DNA of 64,000 bases. It comes from an uncultured Lachnospiraceae bacterium (GTDB lineage Bacteria > Bacillota > Clostridia > Lachnospirales > Lachnospiraceae). This document shows, piece by piece, positions 8,865-17,116 of this stretch. The stretch spans positions 60,874 through 124,873 of the forward strand of contig CAJTMW010000013.1 in NCBI GenBank assembly GCA_910577275.1, written 5' to 3'. The position numbers were made by a program, and so were the translations under genes. The notes beneath the pieces were generated by a model, which saw nothing but the letters and a program-made list of their open reading frames with translations, made no database searches and had not been told where the DNA came from. Position 1 is the stretch's first letter; the number at the start of each line of letters is the position of its first letter.

Positions 8865-9806
8865 TTGTTAGAGATAGCAAAGTATGTCAGGGCGGAATCG
8901 CTGGAGGAAGCCTATGACCTGAATCAGAAAAAAGGAAACGTTATCCTTGGCGGGATGCTCTGGCTAAGGCTAGGCAGCCGCCGGGTGAATACAGCCATTG
9001 ATTTATCCGCCCTTTCGCTGGATAAGATAGAGGAAATCCCGAAGGAAGCGTCGGAGGCTATGGCGGATAACGGTGCGCCGGGAACGCCGGAGGCTATGGC
9101 GGATAACGGTGCGCCGGGAATGCCAAAGACTATGGCGGATAACAGCACGCCGGGAACGCCGGACGGGATAAGGGAGGCGGCGGAGATGTGTGGAGGCTAC
9201 AGAATCGGAGCAATGGCCACGCTGCGCCAGCTTGAAAAGCATGAAGGCTTAAACCGGCTTACAGACGGCGCGATAAAGGATTGCGTCAGGGATATTGTGG
9301 GCGTTCAGTTCCGCAATCTGGCCACCGTGGGAGGCAGCCTTTTCGGACGGTTCGGTTTTTCCGATGTGCTGACGTTTCTTATGGCGGCAGGGGCAAAGGC
9401 GGAGCTTTATCACGGCGGAATTGTGACGGTGGAGGAATTCGCCCGGATGCCCTTTGACAGAGATATCCTTACCCATGTGATTTTTCCGGGGAAAAAACAA
9501 AGGATTGGCTGGCAGTCCTTCCGAAATTCCCGAACCGATTTTTCGGTGCTGAACTGCTGTGTTTCCTTAGAGGAAAAGGAAACCCGCTGCTGTGTCGGGG
9601 CGCGCCCCATGAAAGCGGTCTGTCTGCGGGATGAGCAGGGGATTTTGAAAGACGGGATAACCCCGGAGTCAGCCCGGGCCTTTGGACGGTATGTGAAGGA
9701 AAATGTGAAAACAGGGAGCAATCTGCGGGGAAGCGGGGAGTACAGGAGCATGCTTGCGGAGACGCTTACGAGGCGGGCGCTGCTTTCCGCCGCGGAAATC
9801 CGATAG
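8865..9806 (+). CDS. Xanthine dehydrogenase-type FAD-binding subunit
   Basis: FAD-binding (CoxM/XdhB-like) subunit of a molybdenum hydroxylase, 313 residues, passing electrons from the 2Fe-2S subunit to an acceptor. The first FAD motif is seen as VILGGMLWL (residues 26-34, diverged from the usual 'aGGTDLL'), and the second as VQFRNLATVGGSLFG (near 148). A CO-dehydrogenase flavoprotein C-terminal domain follows. The start is TTG 8865, eight bases after AGGAGGG and three bases after the permease stop; there is no nearby ATG. Residues 64-99 are three copies of a 12-residue unit, inserted before the conserved IGAMATL strand (see the repeat entry). The length without this insert fits the family (about 280). 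A 46-bp hairpin repeat array separates it from the FeS subunit. Confidence 0.88.
   Translation: MLEIAKYVRAESLEEAYDLNQKKGNVILGGMLWLRLGSRRVNTAIDLSALSLDKIEEIPKEASEAMADNGAPGTPEAMADNGAPGMPKTMADNSTPGTPDGIREAAEMCGGYRIGAMATLRQLEKHEGLNRLTDGAIKDCVRDIVGVQFRNLATVGGSLFGRFGFSDVLTFLMAAGAKAELYHGGIVTVEEFARMPFDRDILTHVIFPGKKQRIGWQSFRNSRTDFSVLNCCVSLEEKETRCCVGARPMKAVCLRDEQGILKDGITPESARAFGRYVKENVKTGSNLRGSGEYRSMLAETLTRRALLSAAEIR
9054..9161 (+). repeat. Three 36-bp in-frame tandem repeats inside the FAD subunit gene
   Basis: Three consecutive 36-bp units encode EAMADNGAPGTP, EAMADNGAPGMP and KTMADNSTPGTP. The first two units differ by only a few bases; the third is more diverged. The length is a multiple of three, so copy-number change would keep the frame. 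They fall in a surface loop between the first FAD-binding part and the following beta strand. Confidence 0.92.
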
Positions 9807-9808
9807 AG

Positions 9809-9973
9809 GCGCAGATTTTCCTGCGCGCGGGAATCAGGGCGGAGAGTGATGGAAGCGCAGATTTTCCTGCGCGCGGGAATCAGGGCGGAGAGTGATGGAA
9901 GTGCAGATTTTCCTGCGTGCGGGAATCAGGGCGGAGAGTGATGGAAGCGCAGATTTTCCTGTCTGCGGGAATG
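9809..9973 (+). repeat. 46-bp hairpin tandem repeat between FAD and 2Fe-2S subunit genes
   Basis: Units begin at 9809, 9855, 9901 and 9947; the first three are nearly identical and the fourth is degenerate. Each starts with GCGCAGATTTTCCTGCGC, a perfect 6-bp-stem hairpin, and ends with GGCGGAGAGTGATGGAA, which looks like a Shine-Dalgarno sequence (GGAG) four bases from an ATG. Because 46 is not a multiple of three, the three ATGs (9849, 9895, 9941) fall in different frames; only the one at 9895 is in frame and open into the 2Fe-2S subunit gene. Confidence 0.92.
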
Positions 9974-10029
9974 CGGACAGGAGAGGAAATGCACAGAGCA
10001 TTTTAGATAGAGGAGAAGACGGAGCGAAA

Positions 10030-10572
10030 ATGCAGATAGAATTGTGGATAAATGAAAAGAAGGTAAAGGGAGAAATCGAGCCGGATGAGATTCTTCTTGA
10101 TTTTCTCAGAAAACAGGGAATGACCAGCGTTAAGCGCGGCTGTGAGACATCAAACTGCGGGCTGTGCACGGTTTTTATGGATGAAAAGCCGGTTCTGTCC
10201 TGCAGTATTCTGGCGGCAAGGGCGGCGGGGCGCCGCATAACGACCCTCGAGGGGCTTCAAAAGGAGGCGGAGGAATTCGGCGCGTTCATTGCCGACCAGG
10301 GGGCGGAACAGTGCGGCTTCTGCAATCCGGGGCTTATGATGAACGCCATTGCAATGTTCAGGGAGTATTGCGGGGAGAACTTTACAAAGGTTTCGGAAAA
10401 AGGCAGCGGTGAATTTTCTGCGGAGGGCTCCAAAGACTGGAAGATTCCCTCAGAGGAGCAAATCAAAGAGTATCTTGCCGGAAATCTGTGCCGCTGTTCC
10501 GGTTATGAGGGTCAGATGCGGGGGATTATGGCATATCTGGCTTATAAAAAAGAGAAAGGAGCGTCCGGGTGA
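10030..10572 (+). CDS. Xanthine dehydrogenase-type [2Fe-2S] subunit
   Basis: Iron-sulfur electron-transfer subunit (CoxS/XdhC-like), 180 residues, which links the molybdenum centre to the FAD subunit. The N-terminal plant-ferredoxin-like cluster site is CETSNCGLC followed after 11 residues by C (around residues 38-58); the C-terminal cluster site is QCGFCNPG then CRCSGYEG. All eight cysteines are present. Between the two halves of the second site there is an extra stretch of roughly 15-20 residues (KVSEKGSGEFSAEGS) longer than usual. The start is ATG 10030 with GGAG five bases upstream. The frame stays open back to an ATG at 9895 within the 46-bp repeats, so a 45-residue N-terminal extension is possible but would be atypical. 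Its stop overlaps the next start (TGATG). Confidence 0.92.
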   Translation: MQIELWINEKKVKGEIEPDEILLDFLRKQGMTSVKRGCETSNCGLCTVFMDEKPVLSCSILAARAAGRRITTLEGLQKEAEEFGAFIADQGAEQCGFCNPGLMMNAIAMFREYCGENFTKVSEKGSGEFSAEGSKDWKIPSEEQIKEYLAGNLCRCSGYEGQMRGIMAYLAYKKEKGASG

Positions 10573-12872
10573 TGGAGAGAAAGGAAAATTCCGTGGTCGG
10601 AAAACCGGTGCGAAAGAAGGACGCTATGGCGCTTCTTTGCGGAAAACCGGTGTATGTGGACGATATTGCGCCCGCTGACTGTCTGATTGTGAAGGTGCTT
10701 CACAGTCCCTATGCCCATGCATGGATAGAGGAGATTCACACGGAGACTGCCATGAAGGTGCCGGGAATCGAGGCGATTTACACATGGAAGGATGTGCCGG
10801 AAAAGCGTTTTACCATGGCGGGACAGACTTATCCCGAACCCAGCCCTTACGACAGGCTGATACTGGACAGGAGGGTGCGCTTTGTGGGGGACGCGGTGGC
10901 AATTGTCGCCGGGGAAAACGAAAAGGCAGTGGATAAGGCGCTGAAGCTGATTAAAGTGGATTATCAGGTTTTAGAGCCGGTGTTCGACTTACGGGCGGCA
11001 AAGGACGGAAAGGTGCTGGTTCACCCTGAGGAAAACTGGAAAGCCCTGTGTCAGGTGGGAGCGGACAACCGCCGGAACCTCTGCGCTTCCGGCTCGGACG
11101 GGGACGGAGATGTGGAAAGGATTTTGAAGGAATGCGATTTGGTTCTGGAAAACACCTATCACACAAAGGCAAACCAGCAGGCCATGATGGAAACCTTCCG
11201 CACCTATACCTGTATGGACACTTATGGCAGGCTTCACGTTATCAGCTCCACCCAGATAGTGTTTCATGTGCGAAAAATTCTGGCCAACGCGCTGGATATC
11301 CCCAAGTCAAAAATCCGCGTGACAAAGCTGCGAATCGGCGGCGGCTTCGGCGCAAAGCAGACCTGTGTGACCGAGGTTTTTCCGGCTTTTGTCACTTGGA
11401 AAACAAAAAAGGCGGCAAAGCTGATTTTCACCAGGCAGGAAAGCCAGACCGCAGGCTCTCCCCGGCATGAGATGGAGCTTACGGTGCGGATGGGAGCCAT
11501 GAAGGACGGCACCATCCGGGCCATCGACCTTTATACCCTGTCAAACACGGGAGCCTACGGGGAACACGGCCCTACCACGGTGGGGCTTTCCGGTCACAAA
11601 TCCATTCCGCTGTATAACCGGAATCTGGAGGCTTACCGCTTTTCCTATGATGTGGTTTATACTAATGTGCAGGCGGCGGGCGCTTATCGCGGCTATGGGG
11701 CGACTCAGGGGATTTTCGCCATGGAAAGCATGGTCAACGAGCTGGCGGCGAAGCTTTCCATCGACCCTGTTGCCATCAGGGAAAAAAATATGGTGCGGGA
11801 GGGGGAAAAGGTGCCCTCCTATTACGGAGAGGTGATGAACGCCTGCGCGCTGGACAGATGCATGGCCCGGGCAAAGGAGATGTTTAGATGGGACGAAAAG
11901 CCCCCTGTGCGGGACATGGGGAACGGAAAAGTCCGGGCAAAGGGAGTGGCTCTTGGAATGCAGGGCTCCGGTATTTCCGGGATGGACGTGGGCTCCGCAA
12001 CGATTAAGCTGAACGACGACGGATTTTATGCCCTTTCCATCGGCGCGGCGGACATGGGAACCGGGTGCGACACCACCCTTGCCCAGGTGGCGGCGGAATG
12101 TCTGGAATGCAGCGTGGACGATATCGTGGTGTACGGCGCGGACACGGATTCCTCGCCCTATGATTCCGGCTCTTACGCCTCCAGTACGGCTTATGTGACG
12201 GGCAAAGCGGTGGAACGGGCCTGCCGGGAGCTGAAAGAGAAAATGCGCGTCATTGCTTCGGAGCTGCTTTCCCGTCCGGCGTCGGATTTGGTTTTTATTT
12301 CCGACGGAATCGAAACGGCGGACGGAAAGGCTAGGGTATCCCTGGGAGAGATTGCGGCAAAATCCATGAATGGGAACACCCAGGCGGTTCAGGTGACGGT
12401 GAGCCATTCCTCCCCTACGTCCCCGCCGCCCTTTATGGCGGGTATGGCGGAGCTGGAAGTGGATAAGGAAACCGGAGCCGTGGAGCTGATTGATTATGTG
12501 GCGGTGGTGGACTGCGGAACGCCCCTTAACAGCAATCTGGTGAAGGTTCAGACCGAAGGAGGGCTTGCCCAGGGAATCGGTATGGCGCTTTACGAGGACG
12601 TGACTTATGATGAGAGAGGCCGGATTTACGAGGACTCCTTTATGCAGTATAAAATCCCCACAAGGCTGGATATCGGAAGGCTGCGGGTTGATTTTGAGAG
12701 CAGCTACGAGGAAACGGGGCCCTTCGGGGCGAAGTCCATCGGGGAAATCGTCATCAACACACCCTCCCCGGCAATCGCCCATGCTATCTACAATGCTACA
12801 GGGGTATGGCACAGAGAGCTTCCCATCACCCCCGAAAAGGTATTAAAGGGAATTCTGGCTCATGAAAATTAG
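10572..12872 (+). CDS. Xanthine dehydrogenase-type molybdopterin-binding subunit
   Basis: Catalytic large subunit of a molybdenum hydroxylase (xanthine dehydrogenase/CoxL family), 766 residues. It binds molybdopterin cytosine dinucleotide and hydroxylates a purine or other heterocycle with water-derived oxygen. Visible motifs: RIGGGFGAKQ, AYRGYGATQG, MQGSGISGMDVGSA, ADMGTGCDT, SYASSTAYVTG and, near the C terminus, GAKSIGE with the active-site glutamate. The start is ATG 10572 overlapping the 2Fe-2S stop by one base; a GTG at 10569 is possible and has a slightly better spacing to AAAGGA. The last 11 bp overlap the MocA-like gene. The exact substrate is unproven; the adjacent purine permease points to xanthine or hypoxanthine. 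In family terms it resembles clostridial purine hydroxylases, some of which need selenium. Confidence 0.9.
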   Translation: MERKENSVVGKPVRKKDAMALLCGKPVYVDDIAPADCLIVKVLHSPYAHAWIEEIHTETAMKVPGIEAIYTWKDVPEKRFTMAGQTYPEPSPYDRLILDRRVRFVGDAVAIVAGENEKAVDKALKLIKVDYQVLEPVFDLRAAKDGKVLVHPEENWKALCQVGADNRRNLCASGSDGDGDVERILKECDLVLENTYHTKANQQAMMETFRTYTCMDTYGRLHVISSTQIVFHVRKILANALDIPKSKIRVTKLRIGGGFGAKQTCVTEVFPAFVTWKTKKAAKLIFTRQESQTAGSPRHEMELTVRMGAMKDGTIRAIDLYTLSNTGAYGEHGPTTVGLSGHKSIPLYNRNLEAYRFSYDVVYTNVQAAGAYRGYGATQGIFAMESMVNELAAKLSIDPVAIREKNMVREGEKVPSYYGEVMNACALDRCMARAKEMFRWDEKPPVRDMGNGKVRAKGVALGMQGSGISGMDVGSATIKLNDDGFYALSIGAADMGTGCDTTLAQVAAECLECSVDDIVVYGADTDSSPYDSGSYASSTAYVTGKAVERACRELKEKMRVIASELLSRPASDLVFISDGIETADGKARVSLGEIAAKSMNGNTQAVQVTVSHSSPTSPPPFMAGMAELEVDKETGAVELIDYVAVVDCGTPLNSNLVKVQTEGGLAQGIGMALYEDVTYDERGRIYEDSFMQYKIPTRLDIGRLRVDFESSYEETGPFGAKSIGEIVINTPSPAIAHAIYNATGVWHRELPITPEKVLKGILAHEN

Positions 12873-13512
12873 GATGATTTATCTGGCGGCTGGCAACAGC
12901 CGCCGTTTTGGAAGTAATAAGCTTTTATATGAAATTGACGGAAAACCCATGTTTTGCTATGGGGTGGAGGCGCTCTTTCAGGTTTTGGAGGAGATGGAGG
13001 AGACGTCGCTGACGGTGGTGACGAATTATGCCGAAATCGAGGAATATGTGCAGGGGCGCAGACGGGTAATTGAAAAGGAAAGAGTTGCCACAGTCAAATC
13101 CCCGGACAGCCATATGGGGATATCTTATTCCATCCGCGCGGGGATTATGGGACCTGACGCAGGCATCAGCCTGTCATCCGATGACAGGTTTGCAGTACAG
13201 CCCGGCGGCAGTCTGCCGTTTCCATGTCCTGACGCAGACTACTATCTGTTCTGCGTGGCCGACCAGCCCCATATCAGCAGTAAAACCGTCGTCAGACTGC
13301 TTCGGGAGACCACGGAGGGCGGTTTTGCCGGAGGCTGTGTGGAGTGGGATGGAAAAAGCGGGAACCCGGCCGTCTTTTCACAGGAGCTGCTCCCGGAGCT
13401 TTTTGCCCTGCAGGGAGATAAGGGAGGAAAAGGGATTCTGACAGGGCGGAGAGACATATGCCGGGTCAGGGCGGGGAGGAGAGAAGAGATGGAGGATGTG
13501 GATTTCTGTTGA
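12862..13512 (+). CDS. MocA-like molybdenum cofactor nucleotidyltransferase
   Basis: NTP-transferase of the MocA/YgfJ family, 216 residues, expected to convert molybdopterin plus CTP to the cytosine dinucleotide used by xanthine dehydrogenase-type enzymes. The nucleotide-binding motif LAAGNSRRFGSNKLL (residues 8-22) has the family's 'LAAGxSxRxGxxKLL' form, and CVADQPHIS carries the metal-binding 'DQP'. GKSGNPAVFS is the usual 'GxxGxP' element. It overlaps the molybdenum subunit gene by 11 bp. This arrangement, cofactor maturation directly behind the apoenzyme, is the strongest contextual support for the assignment. It could alternatively act on another sugar nucleotide, but the operon makes this unlikely. 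Confidence 0.82.
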   Translation: MKIRMIYLAAGNSRRFGSNKLLYEIDGKPMFCYGVEALFQVLEEMEETSLTVVTNYAEIEEYVQGRRRVIEKERVATVKSPDSHMGISYSIRAGIMGPDAGISLSSDDRFAVQPGGSLPFPCPDADYYLFCVADQPHISSKTVVRLLRETTEGGFAGGCVEWDGKSGNPAVFSQELLPELFALQGDKGGKGILTGRRDICRVRAGRREEMEDVDFC

Positions 13513-13543
13513 CGGACATTAGTAATTTGAACAAAGTCAAAAA

Positions 13544-13606
13544 CCCCGCAGCAAGTTGACGGGGCATCGAACTTGCAACGTAGCAGAGCTGCGGGGTATT
13601 GACCCC
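13544..13606 (+). other. Nested and mutually exclusive stem-loops before the dehydratase gene
   Basis: CCCCGCAGC (13544-13552) is complementary to GCTGCGGGG (13588-13596), and inside it GCAAGTT (13551-13557) to AACTTGC (13570-13576). The 3' arm can instead fold as GGGGT-ATTG-ACCCC (13593-13606). The two folds share bases and exclude each other. No long T-run follows. It could be an RNA switch, or a dispersed repeat. It lies in the 175-bp gap between the MocA-like gene and the dehydratase gene. Confidence 0.55.
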
Positions 13607-13687
13607 TGCGGCAGTCGTCAAATGTGCATGCAGGCATGCCCGCAGAAATAAAATCAGATTTTACACGAAAATGGAAAGGAGAATACC

Positions 13688-15445
13688 ATGGAATTAATCA
13701 GCCAAAAAATGAGAAAACTGGCGCCGGAGCTTGACCCGCTCCGCATAGGAACCGGCTGGAAGCCGGAGGATTTGAGCAAGCCTCAGATAATGATTGAAAG
13801 CACCTTCGGGGACAGCCATCCGGGCAGCGGCCATTTAAACCTTCTGGTGGAGGAAGTAAGAAAAGGGGTTGCCGAGGCGGGCGGCTTCGGGGCGAGATAC
13901 TTTGCAACGGATATCTGCGACGGCGAGAGCCAGGGAACCGACGGCATCAACTACAGCCTGGCAAGCCGGGAAATGATTGCCAACATGATAGAAATCCACG
14001 GCAGCGCCACGCCCTTTGACGGGGGTGTCTATCTGGCAAGCTGCGACAAGGGAATGCCCGCCAGTCTGATGGGACTGGCAAGGCTGAACATTCCGGCGGT
14101 TGTGGTGCCCGGAGGAACCATGAACGCGGGCCCGGAAATGCTCACCTTGGAGCAGCTTGGCATGTACAGCGCAAAGTACCAGAGAGGCGAAATCGACGAG
14201 GAGAAGTTAAACTGGGCGAAATGCAACGCCTGTCCGGGCTGCGGGGCATGCTCTTTTATCGGGACGGCGTCAACCATGCAGATTATGGCGGAGGCGCTGG
14301 GACTTGCGCTGCCCGGAAGCGCGCTGATGCCGGCGCAGAGCCCCGACCTTCATGCCTTTGCAAGGCAGGCCGGGAGGCAGGCGGTGAAGCTGGCAACGAT
14401 GGAAGGAATGCGTCCCGGAGATATCGTGACAATGGAAAGCTTTGAGAACGCCATTCTTGTCCATGCGGCAATTTCCGGCAGCACCAACTGCCTTCTGCAT
14501 CTTCCGGCGATTGCCCATGAGTTCGGGATTGAAATCACGGGGGATACCTTTGACCGACTGCACAGGGGAGCACGTTATCTTCTGGACGTTCGTCCGGTAG
14601 GCAGATGGCCGGCGGAGGTATTTTACTACGCGGGCGGCGTTCCGGCGATTATGGAGGAAATCAAAGAGCGCCTCCATCTTGATGTGATGACAGTTACCGG
14701 AAAGACGCTGGGTGAAAATTTAGAGGAATTGAGAAAGAACGGTTTTTATGAGCGGTGCGAAAAGTGGCTTCAGGATTTTAACAGCCGCTACGGGGTATCA
14801 ATTACCAGAGAGGACATTATCCGTCCTTATGATAAGGCAATCGGCACCAACGGAAGCATCGTCATTTTAAAAGGAAATCTGGCGCCGGAGGGCGCGGTTA
14901 TCAAGCATACCGCCTGTCCGAAGGAAATGTTCAGGGCGGTTTTGCGGGCAAGACCCTTTGACAGCGAGGAAGAGTGCCTGGACGCCGTATTAAAGCATCA
15001 GGTGCAGAAGGGCGACGCGGTGTTTATCCGCTATGAGGGACCGAAGGGCTCCGGCATGCCTGAAATGTTCTACACCTCGGAGGCTATCAGCAGCGACGCG
15101 GAGCTGGGACGCAGCATTGCGCTGATTACCGACGGACGTTTTTCGGGAGCTTCTACCGGGCCGGTAATCGGCCATTGCAGCCCGGAGGCGGCGCAGGGCG
15201 GCCCTATCGCGCTGGTAAGAGAGGGCGATTTGATTGAAATCGACGTGATGGAAAGAAAGCTCAATATCATAGGGATTGAAGGCGAGCGAAAGAGCCCGCA
15301 GGAGGTGGACGCCGTGCTTTTGCAGAGAAAGAAAGAGTGGAGGAGGCGGGAGCCTAAATACAAAAATGGCGTGCTTAGGCTTTTTAGTGAAATGGCGGCC
15401 AGCCCTATGAAGGGGGCTTATCTGGAGTTTGACACTGAAAAGTAG
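13688..15445 (+). CDS. IlvD/Edd family Fe-S dehydratase
   Basis: Dehydratase of the dihydroxy-acid/6-phosphogluconate/sugar-acid dehydratase family, 585 residues. These enzymes use an Fe-S cluster to remove water from 2,3-dihydroxy acids. The family motifs are clear: CDKGMPASLMGLARLNIP (near residue 119), the cysteine box CNACPGCGACSFIGTASTMQ (near 178), and GRFSGASTGPVIGHCSPEAA near 480, followed by GGPIALVREGDLIEID. The start is ATG 13688 after AAAGGAGA. No ilv, sugar-acid or Entner-Doudoroff genes are adjacent, so whether the substrate is a branched-chain precursor or a sugar acid cannot be told. It is longer than a typical IlvD (about 555) and shorter than the YjhG/YagF branch (about 655). 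Confidence 0.8.
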   Translation: MELISQKMRKLAPELDPLRIGTGWKPEDLSKPQIMIESTFGDSHPGSGHLNLLVEEVRKGVAEAGGFGARYFATDICDGESQGTDGINYSLASREMIANMIEIHGSATPFDGGVYLASCDKGMPASLMGLARLNIPAVVVPGGTMNAGPEMLTLEQLGMYSAKYQRGEIDEEKLNWAKCNACPGCGACSFIGTASTMQIMAEALGLALPGSALMPAQSPDLHAFARQAGRQAVKLATMEGMRPGDIVTMESFENAILVHAAISGSTNCLLHLPAIAHEFGIEITGDTFDRLHRGARYLLDVRPVGRWPAEVFYYAGGVPAIMEEIKERLHLDVMTVTGKTLGENLEELRKNGFYERCEKWLQDFNSRYGVSITREDIIRPYDKAIGTNGSIVILKGNLAPEGAVIKHTACPKEMFRAVLRARPFDSEEECLDAVLKHQVQKGDAVFIRYEGPKGSGMPEMFYTSEAISSDAELGRSIALITDGRFSGASTGPVIGHCSPEAAQGGPIALVREGDLIEIDVMERKLNIIGIEGERKSPQEVDAVLLQRKKEWRRREPKYKNGVLRLFSEMAASPMKGAYLEFDTEK

Positions 15446-15481
15446 ATGAACAGGTGGCAGCGGAATAAGCGGATTTGAATT

Positions 15482-15519
15482 AACAATAAGCTGGCCCGCG
15501 GAGCGTGGCGGCGTTTGTT
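15482..15519 (+). repeat. 38-bp palindromic intergenic element, copy 1
   Basis: Begins AACAATAAGCTG and ends GGCGTTTGTT, with an inner hairpin formed by GGCCCGCGGAGC-like bases. The outer arms are imperfect reverse complements. Same element as at 41174-41287, 41715-41786 and 51139-51176. Confidence 0.85.
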
Positions 15520-15520
15520 T

Positions 15521-15552
15521 CCGGCTGATTTCATGCGGGGGAAATCAGCCGG
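15521..15552. terminator. Stem-loop between convergent genes
   Basis: Perfect 12-bp stem CCGGCTGATTTC / GAAATCAGCCGG with an 8-base loop, between the dehydratase (+) and the DUF4143 ATPase (-). There is no good T-run on either strand, so its role as a terminator is only likely from position. Confidence 0.5.
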
Positions 15553-15571
15553 AACTGGAAAATGCCCGGTT

Positions 15572-16891
15572 TCAGCTTTCAAGCAGCCAGCCTATAATAT
15601 TAACTGATTTGATTCCATCGTAGGAAGAATCCATTCCTGTGTTCAGAGAAAGAATTATCTTTTCATAATTATCATTGATTTTCTGCAGCGGGGCCAGTTC
15701 TCTTTTGCGGACAGCCTCGTCGGTCATAGACTCTGTTACCTGAATGTACAGCCTGTCATCTGCTTTGGCGGCAATGAAATCCACTTCCATATTGTTTACC
15801 TTACCGATAGAGACATCATAGCCGCGTCTTAGTAATTCAAAATAAACGATATTTTCCAAAACATAGCCGCTGTCCCGGTTTCGGAATCCGAGAAGATAAT
15901 TTCTCAGTCCGATGTCAACGATATAATATTTGCCGAGTGTACGCAGAAAGTCTTTTCCCTTAACGTCGAAACGTTTGATATCATAAAAGAAGTACGATTC
16001 CAGTAATGCGTTCACATAGGCCTGCACCGTATGAGCGCTTGGGGTTCCTTTTCTCCTGCCATTTTCAAGTAATCCCTCATTTTCAAGGATATTTCCTATG
16101 GAAGAGACGGAAATATTGCTTCCGATATTGTCAGCGAGGAACATTACAATCTTTTTCAGCAGAGCAGCGTCTGTAATGCGCCTTTGGCCTCTTAAATTTT
16201 CGCGCTCCAGAATATCCCGTACAATTACGGTGGAATAAATTCCTTCCAATAAAATGAGAGCCTTTTCCTGGTCAAGCCCGATATCTGCAATACCTGGCAT
16301 TCCGCCAAAACGGATATAGGCGTCAAAAACATCCCGAAGTTCATAACATTCTCCGTTTTTATCAAAAGCCTGCTTTCTCATGCCGCCCAAAGCGCTTTTT
16401 GTTTCTCTGACTTCAAAATTGTGGAAATATAAAAACTCACTGAATGAAAGCGGCAGCACCCTGATTTCCACGCATCTTCCGGACAAATAGGTAGAGTACT
16501 CCGATGAAAGCAGATGGGCATTTGAGCCGGTAATGTAAATATCGCAGTTAAAATCCACTCTGAATGAATTGACCGCATCTTCCCACCCGGATATCCGTTG
16601 AACTTCGTCAAAGAATAAATACATACTTTTATTCGGAATAATCTGCCTTTTTACATATTCATAAAGCTCGTCACTGTTTATCTTTTGGAATGCGTGAGAT
16701 TCAAAGTTCATTTCGATAATCTGCTTACTGGGAATTCCGCTGTTTTTCAGATGGAAAATCATCAATTTAAGCAAACTGGACTTTCCACATCTACGGATGC
16801 CCGTAACAACTTTTACCGGTTCTGTATCCTGAAAAGCTATGATTTTATTTAAATACAAATCTCTTTTTTTGAGTTCATGCGTATCAATCAT
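15572..16891 (-). CDS. ATP-binding protein with DUF4143 domain
   Basis: AAA/archaeal-type ATPase of the common bacterial family with an N-terminal AAA_14 domain and C-terminal DUF4143 (restriction-endonuclease-like) domain, 439 residues. Walker A GIRRCGKSSLL lies near residue 31 and Walker B MYLFFDEVQRISGWED near 94; YITGSNAHLLSSE and LSGRCVEIRVLPLSF follow, which are highly typical of the family. The C-terminal part includes MEVDFIAAKADDRLYIQV, with an acidic pattern like the PD-(D/E)XK fold. The start is ATG at 16891 with AAGGAGG eight bases before it. A TATAAT (reverse strand, 16915-16920) sits just upstream. It stands alone between two unrelated operons. The biological role of this family is not established; mobile or toxin-like functions have been suggested. 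Confidence 0.88.
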   Translation of the reverse strand: MIDTHELKKRDLYLNKIIAFQDTEPVKVVTGIRRCGKSSLLKLMIFHLKNSGIPSKQIIEMNFESHAFQKINSDELYEYVKRQIIPNKSMYLFFDEVQRISGWEDAVNSFRVDFNCDIYITGSNAHLLSSEYSTYLSGRCVEIRVLPLSFSEFLYFHNFEVRETKSALGGMRKQAFDKNGECYELRDVFDAYIRFGGMPGIADIGLDQEKALILLEGIYSTVIVRDILERENLRGQRRITDAALLKKIVMFLADNIGSNISVSSIGNILENEGLLENGRRKGTPSAHTVQAYVNALLESYFFYDIKRFDVKGKDFLRTLGKYYIVDIGLRNYLLGFRNRDSGYVLENIVYFELLRRGYDVSIGKVNNMEVDFIAAKADDRLYIQVTESMTDEAVRKRELAPLQKINDNYEKIILSLNTGMDSSYDGIKSVNIIGWLLES

Positions 16892-17116
16892 TGAAAATTC
16901 CTCCTTGTAATAAGATTATAGCACAAACTGTTGAAAAAAATAAAGTTTATGCAATTAACTGCAAAAATTTTTCTTCTGTTTTCCTGTTTTGTTTATGATA
17001 TTGTGACAGTGAAATGAATAAGCAAAGTGCTGTAATCCAAAGATAATCCTGTAGTTTTGCAGTAGTTTGATTAGATATAATAAATTCAACAAAGGAAAAG
17101 GAGGTAACCTATCATT

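Noticed and set aside
9809..9973. The 46-bp tandem repeats as a CRISPR array
   Set aside because: The units directly abut with no unique spacers, and no cas genes are present.
11541..12812. A 423-codon open frame on the minus strand opposite the molybdopterin subunit gene
   Set aside because: No RBS and no recognisable domain; it is the shadow of a GC-rich coding region with clear family motifs on the plus strand.
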